From the IMG/VR virus record IMGVR_UViG_3300005613_000430, positions 1 to 22,787 of that record: 22,787 nt of DNA. One strand, 5' to 3'. The stretch comes from a virus. The translations under genes were made by a program, and so were the position numbers. Positions 8,236 to 15,117 of the stretch are shown here, piece by piece (the first letter of the stretch is position 1; each line of letters opens with the position of its first letter). The notes under the pieces were generated by a model, which worked only from the letters and a program-made list of their open reading frames with translations, made no database searches and had not been told where the DNA came from.

Positions 8236-8928
8236 TTAACGCCACTCTTCGAGGAATAAGGGCTCGAAGATAGCTCTTTCACCATCTAGTACAACACCGC
8301 ATCCAAGCATAGGACGCTTGCTGTAGATCTTGCTGTAATTCAAATAGGGAGATCGTGGGTCAGTTCCACACCCTACTTGCATACCGAAGTATCTCTTGGT
8401 CTGATTAGCACCGTAGAGAACCCCGCCCTGAGAATGGAGGTGTCCTTGTACGACAGACATGAACTCATTCTGTGCGTTAAGAAATGCTGCGTTTGTTTGG
8501 TTGCTTCGACCCTTATCGCCATGACGATAAATTACATCATCAATAACAAGATCGGTATATCTAGGCAGCACATTCCAGGTATCTGGAAGGTTTAGAATCT
8601 CAGATAAAGATAAGACCATTGACGGAGGTAGTCCGGCTTCCTGAGCTTGACGCACAGGTAAGGCCGAGTGATTACCAGTAAGATAATCTACTTCAGGAAA
8701 CAACTCACAGAGAGTTTGCACCTGCTGCCGTGCCTCTTCAATCTCTCGTTCAATATCAGGAATACCAAACTCTTTAGTATGGAAACTGATACCATGGAAA
8801 TCCACAAGATCTCCAATGTGTACTACATGGTTGCAATCCCAAGCCTCATAGATTGAGGCAAGGAAATCGGGGTATGCATCGAGCATTGCTGGACAATGCG
8901 TATCTCCGATTACTAATACATTACTCAT
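8236..8928 (-). CDS. calcineurin-like metallophosphoesterase
   Basis: A 230-residue enzyme with all five family motifs: GDTHCP (D9, H11), HIGDLVDFHG (D40), LTGNHS (N86, H87), YRHGDKG (H136) and VQGHLHSQ (H163, H165). These bind two metal ions and hydrolyse phosphomono- or diesters. The substrate (nucleotide, nucleic acid or phosphoprotein) is not given by sequence. Phage T7-like replication blocks often carry such a gene near polymerase genes, which suggests a nucleic-acid or nucleotide role (inference). The start overlaps the upstream stop as TGATG. Confidence 0.88.
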   Translation of the reverse strand: MSNVLVIGDTHCPAMLDAYPDFLASIYEAWDCNHVVHIGDLVDFHGISFHTKEFGIPDIEREIEEARQQVQTLCELFPEVDYLTGNHSALPVRQAQEAGLPPSMVLSLSEILNLPDTWNVLPRYTDLVIDDVIYRHGDKGRSNQTNAAFLNAQNEFMSVVQGHLHSQGGVLYGANQTKRYFGMQVGCGTDPRSPYLNYSKIYSKRPMLGCGVVLDGERAIFEPLFLEEWR

Positions 8929-9287
8929 CAGGCTCTCCCAACCTTACGGTAGAATGGACGCTCGCCACGATAGAGGAGCTTCCACTCTTGGGCAATGCTT
9001 GGTCCCTCATAGCGATAGACGGTCTTGTCTTCCTCGTTGAGAATATCAAAGACCTGCGGAGCATGGATGTCAACACCCGACATGAAGGTTAAGTGTGCAC
9101 GCTGGGTATTGTTGAGACCATCAAGCCACTTACTTCCCAAGCTTTCGTCTTGGATAACAGGCTCTGGATTGATTGGTGTACCGTCAGGTAGCTTAGTTGC
9201 TGGCTTGGTATTCATGATTTCAAGACGAGTGCCAGAGAACTCACCTCGAATAAACTTACGGACATCACTCAGTTTCTGTGTCATCAT
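8928..9287 (-). CDS. hypothetical protein, 119 residues
   Basis: I do not recognise this protein. It starts MMTQKLSDVRKFIRGEF; the second Met (9284) is an equal candidate. Its purine-rich ribosome site (AGAAGAAG) lies inside the Glu/Asp-coding tail of the upstream gene, with a 23-base overlap. The sequence is soluble and mixed charged, with a proline-rich middle (LPDGTPINPEPVI) and a basic C-terminus (YRGERPFYRKVGRA). It lies between RNA polymerase and the metallophosphoesterase, where T7-like phages keep small host-takeover or replication accessory genes. Confidence 0.75.
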   Translation of the reverse strand: MMTQKLSDVRKFIRGEFSGTRLEIMNTKPATKLPDGTPINPEPVIQDESLGSKWLDGLNNTQRAHLTFMSGVDIHAPQVFDILNEEDKTVYRYEGPSIAQEWKLLYRGERPFYRKVGRA

Positions 9288-9648
9288 CTTCTTCTTCTAG
9301 ATCGCCTTCAATTTCGATGAAACCTTCTTCATCTACTTCTTCAAGAAAAGCTTCTAACATTTCAACAAGTTCTTCAGTACTTAGTTTACTTAGATCTGTA
9401 GGTACTGGGGTATCAATGTGAAAGTTAATTTGAATTACGTTATTCTCTGCTTCTTCTACTAAATTATGATTTGCAATATCGTCTGAATAGATTTCTGCAA
9501 ACAGATTAGCCCAAGGAACAGCAGGAGCAAGAATATGTTGGGGCTTCTTTAACTCAGGACTCTTGGTCTTAAGCCACTCAATAAATACTTTTGAGACACG
9601 CTCGCAGTCTCCCTCTGAGGAGATCTTAAAATTCATTGATTTGGCCAT
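9265..9648 (-). CDS. hypothetical protein with strongly acidic C-terminus, 127 residues
   Basis: This is unrecognised. The first 75 residues look globular (MAKSMNFKISSEGDCERVSKVFIEWLK). The last 40 are very acidic (EELVEMLEAFLEEVDEEG, ending EEEDDDTETE). Acidic tails in small phage proteins sometimes mimic DNA or bind basic partners, but nothing here proves that. It overlaps both neighbours, by 16 bases upstream and 23 downstream. Confidence 0.75.
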   Translation of the reverse strand: MAKSMNFKISSEGDCERVSKVFIEWLKTKSPELKKPQHILAPAVPWANLFAEIYSDDIANHNLVEEAENNVIQINFHIDTPVPTDLSKLSTEELVEMLEAFLEEVDEEGFIEIEGDLEEEDDDTETE

Positions 9649-9989
9649 TGCATAATCCTTATTGATTCTACCATACCTGTAGGAATCACGTGGACATAGC
9701 CTCCAGAGTCACCATCAATCATCAAAGTATCGCATACGGCAATGTATCCTGCTGTCTTACGAAGAAGCATACCAACGGTACGAATCTTAGTAGGTCCGTT
9801 ATCCACAGCTTCGTGAATCTCGTCAAAGCTTTGCCAGTTACTTCCGCCGCTACATACTGCATCCCACCAATCAACACAGACAACAGGAAGTGCCTCGATA
9901 TCATCCAAAGAGGTATTCAGAATGTCTGACAAGGGAAATGTCGAATGTCCCTTGGGTGGGAACCTTGAGTCCGATGGGTCCGATGACAT
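9633..9989 (-). CDS. hypothetical protein, 118 residues, start uncertain
   Basis: The frame is open from an ATG at 10040, but the RNA polymerase gene runs to 9901 in another frame. The conserved-looking part begins about DDIEALPVVCVDWWDAVCSGGSNW, just past the polymerase stop, and continues with IRTVGMLLRKTAGYIAVCDTLMIDGDSGGYVHVIPTGMV. I chose the ATG at 9989 (MSSDPSDS), which still overlaps the polymerase by 89 bases and has a weak ribosome site (GAAG). TTG codons near 9937 and 9907 would reduce or remove the overlap. Function is unknown; the Trp-rich start and the IDGDSGG turn look like a small beta protein. Confidence 0.7.
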   Translation of the reverse strand: MSSDPSDSRFPPKGHSTFPLSDILNTSLDDIEALPVVCVDWWDAVCSGGSNWQSFDEIHEAVDNGPTKIRTVGMLLRKTAGYIAVCDTLMIDGDSGGYVHVIPTGMVESIRIMQWPNQ

Positions 9990-12336
9990 CTTCGATGTCC
10001 GATTTGAATCGTTCAAGTAAGGGTTCTTTGTGTATTTCATAAAAAGTGTTTACCAAAGCGTCTCTCATAATAGGGACGGAAGAACAGGGACATCCAAATG
10101 AATCATGGATCATAGAGTAATGAGTTACTCCGTGTTCCTTCATCTGGTTGATTGTCTTCATCATGTGCGCTGCATCAATGCTGTGAATATAATTAGGAGG
10201 TACAGCTTGAACAGCTAGGTTAAGTGCTGGGTTCTTTGTATCCTCTACTACGCTTAACTGTAAGCGAGAATTACGATACATATGCGTGTCAAGCACTTTG
10301 ATCTTTTCTTGAGTATATCTATTGACTACTCTGAATCCGGTAGGAGTAACCCAACTGGCGTGTTTTCCATGAGCAACACATAGCTCTGTCAAATCTTGCA
10401 GGAATATCTTGCCTGTATTAGCTGACTGCAATGCACCGTCTAATGCTAAACGAATGATCACAGCTAATTCATTGACTGCTTGTGTCTTTTGGGATCCATC
10501 GTTAATCCACTCAAGGTGTCCCTCTTCTCTACAATATCGTCTGATACCATGATCGGTAATACCGTAGGCATCGCACATTGTAGATCTCTTGACTACCTTT
10601 CTTGGAATGCTTTGTTCCCAATACTCATAGAAAATTTCACGCCACTTGGTTTCTCCACCCTTGCAGATCTCTGTAGCTACATCTGCAACCAGTTGATATA
10701 GATCACCTGGTACATCATTTGGAGCTACGTTGACCTTTGTTGCAAGGTCAGGATCACGCATGATAGCCGACCAATGTTGGCTACCATTGCACGATCCGTC
10801 GAGTTGCACGGGAATGCTAGAGTATCCAGTATCCAAAGCTTTTGCTAGATCAATTGCAGCAGCTAAGCGTTGGAAACTTGGATTCTTTTTGATGGTATTA
10901 TTATCCATCCACTCTGTATTATCATATGGATCTTCAGCAATTGCTTTGATATTCTGTAGATTAGCCTTGACCCATTGGACACGGTCGTCGAAAGAGACCT
11001 TGTCACTCGCTGGGCCTAAACCGAAGTCTACACCATCAAAGGTATTTGCTACATGAACCATAAGCCAATACAGTCCTTGCTTGGTTACTTTACATGGTGA
11101 GGCGAACTGAATCAACCCACGATCAAAGTCACCGCTCTGAGGACTCAGCATTTCCGTAACGGTGTATGCTCGGCCTCGGAAGTCCATAGTATAAGCGTGA
11201 TAGAAGAATCCTGTCTTGGTTAATTTACGTGCAAGATTAAGACGAATTTCCATTTGGGCACGCTTTTGAACTTCTTTGTACCACTTAGCATACTGATCTT
11301 CCTTGTCCCGTTTCCACGCTAGTTTCTCCTCTGATGTTCCCTCTTCAGGATAAGGACGAAGGAAGGTGAACTCCTCGTAGTTATATGCTGGCATATTGCA
11401 TTCAGTAGAGTTTCTTTTGTAGATGGTTTCCATGACATCAAGGACCTTCTCATTGATGGTCCATTCTGTAGCTTGTAGTGTATTAATTGCATTCAAACAT
11501 TCTTGGCTTGCTTTGCTAATACCACCTACGGTCGGCTTTCGTCGATCCAGTAGCAAGCATCCACCAGGAATATCCTCGGTATGGGGCATTGGTGGAACAA
11601 GCATTGGTCTATACAAAAGACGAAGAAACTGATAATACTCATGCCTACGAATAAGTTCTAACATGATGTTAGGATCAATGCTGATTTCATTGTAGCTTCT
11701 TGGTTTGCCTGCTTCCTTGTATTGTTTTCTTTCTACATTAACAATACCATGAGCTTTAGCAATGTTAAGAAGACACGTACCTAAGTACAATGTTTGTTTC
11801 TTAGTCCAAGCTTGCAAAGAATCACAACGCTTTGTGAATCTATGAAATCTTTTACGATCCCAACGCTTTACATATTTGTTGACGTATTTATATTCTTCTG
11901 AATTGTTTAGCTTAGCATACTTAAAAGAAGCAATGAGCTTAGTTTCTTTTCCAATACGATAAGCAACAGAATAGAAGTTATCTACGCCATTTGCATGGAT
12001 CTTCTTACGAATGTCTCGACTGTCTACTAGGTCTTCAACAAGCTGTGAGATGACGATAGCAGCTAAGACATCAGAAGGGACAAGGAACAGGGCGGGCGCC
12101 CATTCGCGCATCCGCCCGTCCTTGTCAATCTCATCCTTAATAATATCAAATGATTTAGTACATTGACGAATAAATTCTTGGATGAGGTCTTGCTCAGCAG
12201 CACAGGAAGTCTTACAGTTTTCGTAGCCCTTCCAGTATTTATTCAAGGACTGCTCAGCTAATGTTTCTTCTAGATGATACTGATAAGTGTATCGCTTTTT
12301 CTTAGCTTCGTCATCAAGAGCGTTCCAACGATCCAT
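9901..12336 (-). CDS. T7-family single-subunit DNA-directed RNA polymerase, full length (RNAP 1)
   Basis: An 811-residue polymerase (T7 gp1 has 883). The N-terminal 320 residues carry TPxxKP-like and PPMPHTEDIPGG segments typical of the promoter-binding half. The catalytic core is complete: MDFRGRAYTV (D385-R389), motif A QLDGSCNGSQHWSA (D513), motif B RKVVKRSTMCDAYG (R579, K583, Y591, the exact spacing of T7 R627, K631, Y639), NYIHSIDAAHM, and motif C MIHDSFG (H744, D745). It ends FDISLVRHSEYLFG, like the aromatic foot of T7 RNAP. A strong AAGGAG lies 6 bases before the ATG at 12336. It should transcribe phage genes from its own promoters and opens the replication block, as in T7. Confidence 0.97.
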   Translation of the reverse strand: MDRWNALDDEAKKKRYTYQYHLEETLAEQSLNKYWKGYENCKTSCAAEQDLIQEFIRQCTKSFDIIKDEIDKDGRMREWAPALFLVPSDVLAAIVISQLVEDLVDSRDIRKKIHANGVDNFYSVAYRIGKETKLIASFKYAKLNNSEEYKYVNKYVKRWDRKRFHRFTKRCDSLQAWTKKQTLYLGTCLLNIAKAHGIVNVERKQYKEAGKPRSYNEISIDPNIMLELIRRHEYYQFLRLLYRPMLVPPMPHTEDIPGGCLLLDRRKPTVGGISKASQECLNAINTLQATEWTINEKVLDVMETIYKRNSTECNMPAYNYEEFTFLRPYPEEGTSEEKLAWKRDKEDQYAKWYKEVQKRAQMEIRLNLARKLTKTGFFYHAYTMDFRGRAYTVTEMLSPQSGDFDRGLIQFASPCKVTKQGLYWLMVHVANTFDGVDFGLGPASDKVSFDDRVQWVKANLQNIKAIAEDPYDNTEWMDNNTIKKNPSFQRLAAAIDLAKALDTGYSSIPVQLDGSCNGSQHWSAIMRDPDLATKVNVAPNDVPGDLYQLVADVATEICKGGETKWREIFYEYWEQSIPRKVVKRSTMCDAYGITDHGIRRYCREEGHLEWINDGSQKTQAVNELAVIIRLALDGALQSANTGKIFLQDLTELCVAHGKHASWVTPTGFRVVNRYTQEKIKVLDTHMYRNSRLQLSVVEDTKNPALNLAVQAVPPNYIHSIDAAHMMKTINQMKEHGVTHYSMIHDSFGCPCSSVPIMRDALVNTFYEIHKEPLLERFKSDIEDVIGPIGLKVPTQGTFDISLVRHSEYLFG

Positions 12337-12401
12337 AGTTCTCCTTTTATGAGCTGAGGATAGGTATTCTCTCTTAGACTCAGGCGTTAACGACCGCGTT
12401 A
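12337..12401 (-). promoter_or_regulatory. leader region of RNA polymerase gene
   Basis: A 65-base gap between DUF932 and RNAP 1. It holds the palindrome CGTTAACG and a small CTGAG/CTCAG inverted repeat, then the AAGGAG ribosome site. A promoter or translational control of the polymerase is possible, but I see no convincing -10/-35 or T7-type consensus. Confidence 0.3.
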
Positions 12402-13259
12402 TCAGACCATAGAGAGAGCGGTCTTCATGACCTTTGCCGAAAGATTACCACGAGGACCAATGGCACAATCAATGAACCGTCGATCTACGTTGGGCTTACG
12501 GCCACGACTACCAGTGTTATGCTGGATATACTTAGTCACAGCGTTTGCTGCCAGCCAGAGAGAATCAGGCGCTCCCCTCTCTCGTTCCTCTTCATAAGTA
12601 TGAGTAGCATACTGAACAAAAGCGGTTAGCTTTGTCCGGTTAGTGTCTTCATCCTTAGTAAAGTTAACGACATGAGGGCTGACCTGCTTCCATAGTTCTT
12701 CGATCTTAGCTTGAGTCACATCGGTCTTGACCAATGCAGTTACCTGAGTCATAAAGTCCTTATGACTATGGGCAATGGCTTGGCAAGCATTCTTGAACTC
12801 TGAGAGCTTATACTCAAAGTCACCGTTATGACGGATCTTCTGAATAGCGTTATTATTCTTAGCGTTGTTGAAAGCTACTCGGAGCTGGTTCAAGCAGAAC
12901 AAACGGAAGTTAATACCAAGACCGTAGATTGAGGCACTACCGTCGAAGGAGTTTACAACCGTGAAGTTAGTCACGATTTGATCATCTCCAGGGAGTAGAG
13001 CTTGGGCAATAGGCGCTTGAATAATCATACGCTTACCGTCCCAACGGGTCTCAATGTTATCGCTGCCAGTGGTTTCAGCAACGAGATCATACGCTTCCAT
13101 AGGCTGCATGATTTGGTAATCAGGGCTTACTACGCCTAGTGGTTCTCCGGTCTCTTTGATGTAAGTAAATACATGACGAGACGAGGTAATGATACCGTCA
13201 GGACAATCACCAACGCCAGTCAGTGGATAAGTTTTAGCAACAGTGAATAGAGTGTTCAT
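12402..13259 (-). CDS. DUF932 family protein
   Basis: A 285-residue protein typical of phage and plasmid DUF932 members. Visible hallmarks are LGVVSPDYQIMQPMEAYDLV near 40-60, a beta core IVTNFTVVNSFDGSASIYGLGINFRLFCLNQL near 95-130, and a helical C-terminal half. The molecular function of the family is not established; members often sit near early or replication genes. GGAAA lies upstream of the ATG. The candidate promoter motif at 13274-13284 sits 15 bases upstream, so this gene may head its own transcript with RNAP 1 next in line. A 65-base gap follows before RNAP 1. Confidence 0.85.
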   Translation of the reverse strand: MNTLFTVAKTYPLTGVGDCPDGIITSSRHVFTYIKETGEPLGVVSPDYQIMQPMEAYDLVAETTGSDNIETRWDGKRMIIQAPIAQALLPGDDQIVTNFTVVNSFDGSASIYGLGINFRLFCLNQLRVAFNNAKNNNAIQKIRHNGDFEYKLSEFKNACQAIAHSHKDFMTQVTALVKTDVTQAKIEELWKQVSPHVVNFTKDEDTNRTKLTAFVQYATHTYEEERERGAPDSLWLAANAVTKYIQHNTGSRGRKPNVDRRFIDCAIGPRGNLSAKVMKTALSMV

Positions 13260-13273
13260 AGTGTTTCCATAGT

Positions 13274-13284
13274 GTGATAGTGAA
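13274..13284 (-). promoter_or_regulatory. candidate phage promoter or operator motif TTCACTATCAC (copy 1)
   Basis: The minus strand here reads TATTCACTATCACACTATGG in the 34-base gap before DUF932. Its 11-base core TTCACTATCAC also occurs at 20649-20659, in the other short gap right after the RNAP 2 terminator. The CACTAT part recalls the CACTATAG core of T7/T3/SP6 promoters. The two copies diverge outside the core, so this remains a candidate. Confidence 0.4.
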
Positions 13285-13293
13285 TACGCTTTG

Positions 13294-13530
13294 CTAGCGT
13301 CTTTGATTCTTGATTGATTCCCGCCAAGCTTCCTCGGTCTTCTTATACTCGGGGGAGTCCTTACCGAATTCTTCCGCTACTCGCAGAAGCTCCATACCTA
13401 GTTGATAGGGCTTGGTGTGTGAGGAGCGATCAATATCTCCTTTACCACCTTCCCACGCTCTGTAGTTACCACCGCTCTTTGCGATGGCTTCTCTTTGTCG
13501 GTATTTATCCCAATTACTCTGTTGGCTCAT
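13294..13530 (-). CDS. hypothetical protein, 78 residues
   Basis: A hydrophilic, helical-looking protein starting MSQQSNWDKYRQREAIAKSG, with a Gly-rich middle (NYRAWEGGKGDIDRS) and a charged C-terminal helix (GMELLRVAEEFGKDSPEYKK). I do not recognise it. AAAGGATC lies about 10 bases before the ATG, inside the end of the upstream gene (17-base overlap). A 5-bp stem (13286-13290 with 13296-13300) overlaps its stop and precedes the candidate promoter. Confidence 0.7.
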   Translation of the reverse strand: MSQQSNWDKYRQREAIAKSGGNYRAWEGGKGDIDRSSHTKPYQLGMELLRVAEEFGKDSPEYKKTEEAWRESIKNQRR

Positions 13531-13699
13531 TTATATAATGATCCTTTAACATGTCGTAGTAATGGTTGCCTAAGTCACAAGTGGAGTCAAGGTCTCCTTC
13601 ACGGATGGACTGGCACAGGCTCCATACTACATCGACCCATGTAGTGTGTCGGATCCACGCTTTGGGATCTTCGTCGCCGGGGTCATGATTATCTGTCAT
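13514..13699 (-). CDS. hypothetical protein, 61 residues
   Basis: A small acidic protein, MTDNHDPGDEDPKAWIRHTT, then WVDVVWSLCQSIREGDL and a helical end. Longer upstream starts exist in the frame, but AGGAAA before the ATG at 13699 decides for this one. It overlaps the upstream gene by 11 bases and the downstream one by 17. Function is unknown. Confidence 0.65.
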   Translation of the reverse strand: MTDNHDPGDEDPKAWIRHTTWVDVVWSLCQSIREGDLDSTCDLGNHYYDMLKDHYINEPTE

Positions 13700-13877
13700 A
13701 GTTCTTTTCCTCTGTCCAATCATAGTACTCAGCTTCATAGTTACCGTTTGAATCTGAGTTAGCAAACTTCTTTGGTCCAGTATACCCTGATGGTTCTGCC
13801 TGCATGTTCTCCATATACTCTACCATACGTAGCATGCTTGTCAAGTGGTATTTAAATTCTTTAATGTTAAATTCCAT
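13689..13877 (-). CDS. hypothetical protein, 62 residues
   Basis: It begins MEFNIKEFKYHLTSMLRMVE, an amphipathic helix, followed by a polar tail rich in Asn, Glu and Tyr. A strong ribosome site (AAGGAG, 4 bases before ATG) supports it. It lies directly downstream of tRNA-Leu, 13 bases from its 3' end, so it is probably released when the tRNA is processed. Function is unknown. Confidence 0.7.
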   Translation of the reverse strand: MEFNIKEFKYHLTSMLRMVEYMENMQAEPSGYTGPKKFANSDSNGNYEAEYYDWTEEKNYDR

Positions 13878-13890
13878 AAGTCTCCTTTAA

Positions 13891-13974
13891 TACCGTTGGT
13901 GGGACTCGAACCCACAAGGCCCTAAGGCCGTCAGATTTTAAGTCTGATGCGTATGCCAATTCCGCCACAACGGC
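13891..13974 (-). tRNA. tRNA-Leu (UAA)
   Basis: An 84-base class II tRNA. The acceptor GCCGTTG pairs with CAACGGT (one G-U). The anticodon arm CAGA-CTTAAAA-TCTG gives UAA, followed by a long variable arm (GGCCTTAGGGCC region). The T arm is GTGGG-TTCGAGT-CCCAC. CCA is not encoded. It reads UUA, an A/T-rich codon. It lies 4 bases after tRNA-Arg. Confidence 0.95.
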
Positions 13975-13978
13975 ATAG

Positions 13979-14052
13979 CACCCCGAGTAGGACTCGAACC
14001 TACGACCTGCTGATTAGAAGTCAGCTGCTCTATCCAGCTGAGCTACCGGGGT
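13979..14052 (-). tRNA. tRNA-Arg (UCU)
   Basis: A 74-base class I tRNA. The acceptor ACCCCGG pairs with TCGGGGT (one G-U). The D arm is GCTC-GAGC, the anticodon arm GCTGA-CTTCTAA-TCAGC gives UCU, and the T arm is GTAGG-TTCGAGT-CCTAC. Discriminator G; CCA is not encoded. It reads AGA, a codon often rare in hosts but used in AT-leaning phages. It starts 5 bases after the DUF4241-like gene. Confidence 0.96.
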
Positions 14053-14057
14053 AGAAT

Positions 14058-14357
14058 TTACCAATCATCGTCCTCATCATCATAGTGATCTTCAATAAAA
14101 GTAATAGTAACCGACTTTACTCTTCCTGAGTGAGAATCATGTTCAATCTCTACTGGGTAGCGTCCGTCGCCGTAGCCAGAGTTGATACAAAGGCCTATAC
14201 CTTCGCCAAGCGGCTTGTTAACGCTTTTATTGTTATCTAGCTTATCACAAAAGTCAGTAATCCAGTCACGAACTCGTGAGCTTGCGTCATCACCCATGAC
14301 ATAGCAAGGGTCACCAATCCAGATACATCCAGCATCTACGTAAACATAGTCAGCCAT
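14058..14357 (-). CDS. DUF4241-like protein
   Basis: A 99-residue protein with VYVDAGCIWIGDPCYVMGDD near the start and CINSGYGDGRYPVEIEHDSHSGRVKSVTITF later. The 'xGDPCYV...GDGxYPV' pair is what I recall of DUF4241-type phage proteins, whose function is unknown. It ends in an acidic tail (EDHYDDEDDDW). Two adjacent ATGs exist; GGAG is 6 bases from the second (14357), chosen here. It overlaps the upstream gene by 8 bases. Confidence 0.75.
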   Translation of the reverse strand: MADYVYVDAGCIWIGDPCYVMGDDASSRVRDWITDFCDKLDNNKSVNKPLGEGIGLCINSGYGDGRYPVEIEHDSHSGRVKSVTITFIEDHYDDEDDDW

Positions 14358-14571
14358 CATTGTCTCCTAGTAGCATAACGCCGTATGAGAGAAACTGCGT
14401 AAAGGACTTTCTTGTCCAGATCCATGAGTATTGGTCAACATTGTGTTCGTATTCTAGATCGTCCCAGCAAGTATAGACGCCGAGAGAGTGCAAAACGCCG
14501 CTGTCATCAATACCAAAGTATTCTGTTTCCGGCCATGCACGATCAATTTCTTTCTTTTCGTTTATATTCAT
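14350..14571 (-). CDS. hypothetical protein, 73 residues
   Basis: It starts MNINEKKEIDRAWPETEYFG, then GVLHSLGVYTCWDDLEY and an aromatic-rich end (YSWIWTRKSFTQFLSYG). Unrecognised. Its ATG overlaps the stop of the small basic gene as ATGA, and GGAAAG lies upstream, supporting coupled translation. Confidence 0.7.
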   Translation of the reverse strand: MNINEKKEIDRAWPETEYFGIDDSGVLHSLGVYTCWDDLEYEHNVDQYSWIWTRKSFTQFLSYGVMLLGDNDG

Positions 14572-14705
14572 CGAATACGCTTTCCATTACCACGTCGTGA
14601 AGTACGAGCTGGCTTGTTGCCCTTATTCTTCTTACTCCTTCGTGGTCGTCCAGGCTTTAAGCCTCGCATCATATCCTTGTTACCTACACTGGTACGTCCT
14701 GCCAT
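14568..14705 (-). CDS. very basic small protein, 45 residues, putative nucleic-acid binder
   Basis: The product begins MAGRTSVGNKDMMRGLKPGR, followed by PRRSKKNKGNKPARTSRR and GNGKRIR. Seventeen of 45 residues are Lys or Arg and there is almost no hydrophobic core, so it is probably disordered and binds RNA or DNA. A clear AGGAG lies 8 bases before the ATG, and the stop overlaps the next start (ATGA). Both make a real gene likely in spite of its size. A role in RNA binding, condensation or inhibiting a host nucleic-acid enzyme is inference. Confidence 0.75.
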   Translation of the reverse strand: MAGRTSVGNKDMMRGLKPGRPRRSKKNKGNKPARTSRRGNGKRIR

Positions 14706-14835
14706 TGATTATTCTCCTTGGGTTTAATGAAAGCTGCATCCGACGGGATTGATTACCTGCATCTCTTCTTTATCAGATGAAGTGTTTTGGTTAAACTACG
14801 GATGATTAACTAACAAGTTCTTAATAGGTTTCTGA

Positions 14836-14925
14836 TTACTCGTGGTGATGTTTTCCAAAAGGTAAAGTAACAAAAGCAATGATGATTGCTATACACCAAA
14901 GAACGGTGGACATTATAAATCTCAT
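14836..14925 (-). CDS. single-pass membrane micropeptide, 29 residues
   Basis: The frame MRFIMSTVLWCIAIIIAFV, then TLPFGKHHHE, has one hydrophobic segment (about residues 3-21) and a short His-rich tail. GAAAGG lies 6 bases before the ATG, directly after tRNA-Ile. It could be a small membrane-acting peptide (lysis helper, superinfection exclusion) or noise; the ribosome site and clean membrane profile favour real. Confidence 0.5.
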   Translation of the reverse strand: MRFIMSTVLWCIAIIIAFVTLPFGKHHHE

Positions 14926-14939
14926 TATATACCTTTCAA

Positions 14940-15020
14940 TGCACCGAGCAGGATTCGAACCTGCGATAAATGACGGCGATTATAAGTCACCCGCTACATG
15001 CCAACGCAGCTTATCGGTGC
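14940..15020 (-). tRNA. tRNA with anticodon UAU (Ile), atypical shape
   Basis: The acceptor GCACCGA pairs perfectly with TCGGTGC; the T arm GCAGG-TTCGAAT-CCTGC is perfect. The anticodon arm GGTGA-CTTATAA-TCGCC gives UAU, reading AUA. Oddities: an extra base between acceptor and D arm, a 5-bp D stem (GCTGC/GTAGC) and a 10-base variable region without a stem, for 81 bases in all. Most bacteria read AUA with a lysidine-modified CAU tRNA, so a UAU tRNA is unusual. The isotype is from the anticodon only. Confidence 0.7.
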
Positions 15021-15027
15021 CAAATAG

Positions 15028-15093
15028 ATGCCCGGTGGGATTCGATACCCACATTCCCTCCATCCCGGAGGATCTTATCTTAGATGACGGGCA
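15028..15093 (-). tRNA. degenerate tRNA-like element
   Basis: It sits 7 bases upstream of tRNA-Ile. TGCCCG (15088-15093) pairs with CGGGCA (15029-15034) as an acceptor, and GTGGG/CCCAC closes a T-arm-like hairpin with an 8-base loop (TATCGAAT) near TTCGAAT consensus. The centre folds as CCTCC/GGAGG with only 5 loop bases, lacks U33, and the D arm is reduced to 3 bp without GG. At 66 bases it cannot be a normal tRNA. It is either a decayed tRNA or a tRNA mimic. Confidence 0.45.
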
Positions 15094-15117
15094 AGAATAG
15101 ACCTCAGACAGTGTGCT

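Noticed and set aside
14724-14762. 12-codon frame MQVINPVGCSFH with a weak ribosome site, and a similar KVNPVGSD-stop string on the minus strand near 20600-20626
   Set aside because: Too short, and the second copy has no start codon; the resemblance is 4-6 residues and could be chance. The rest of 14763-14835 shows nothing.
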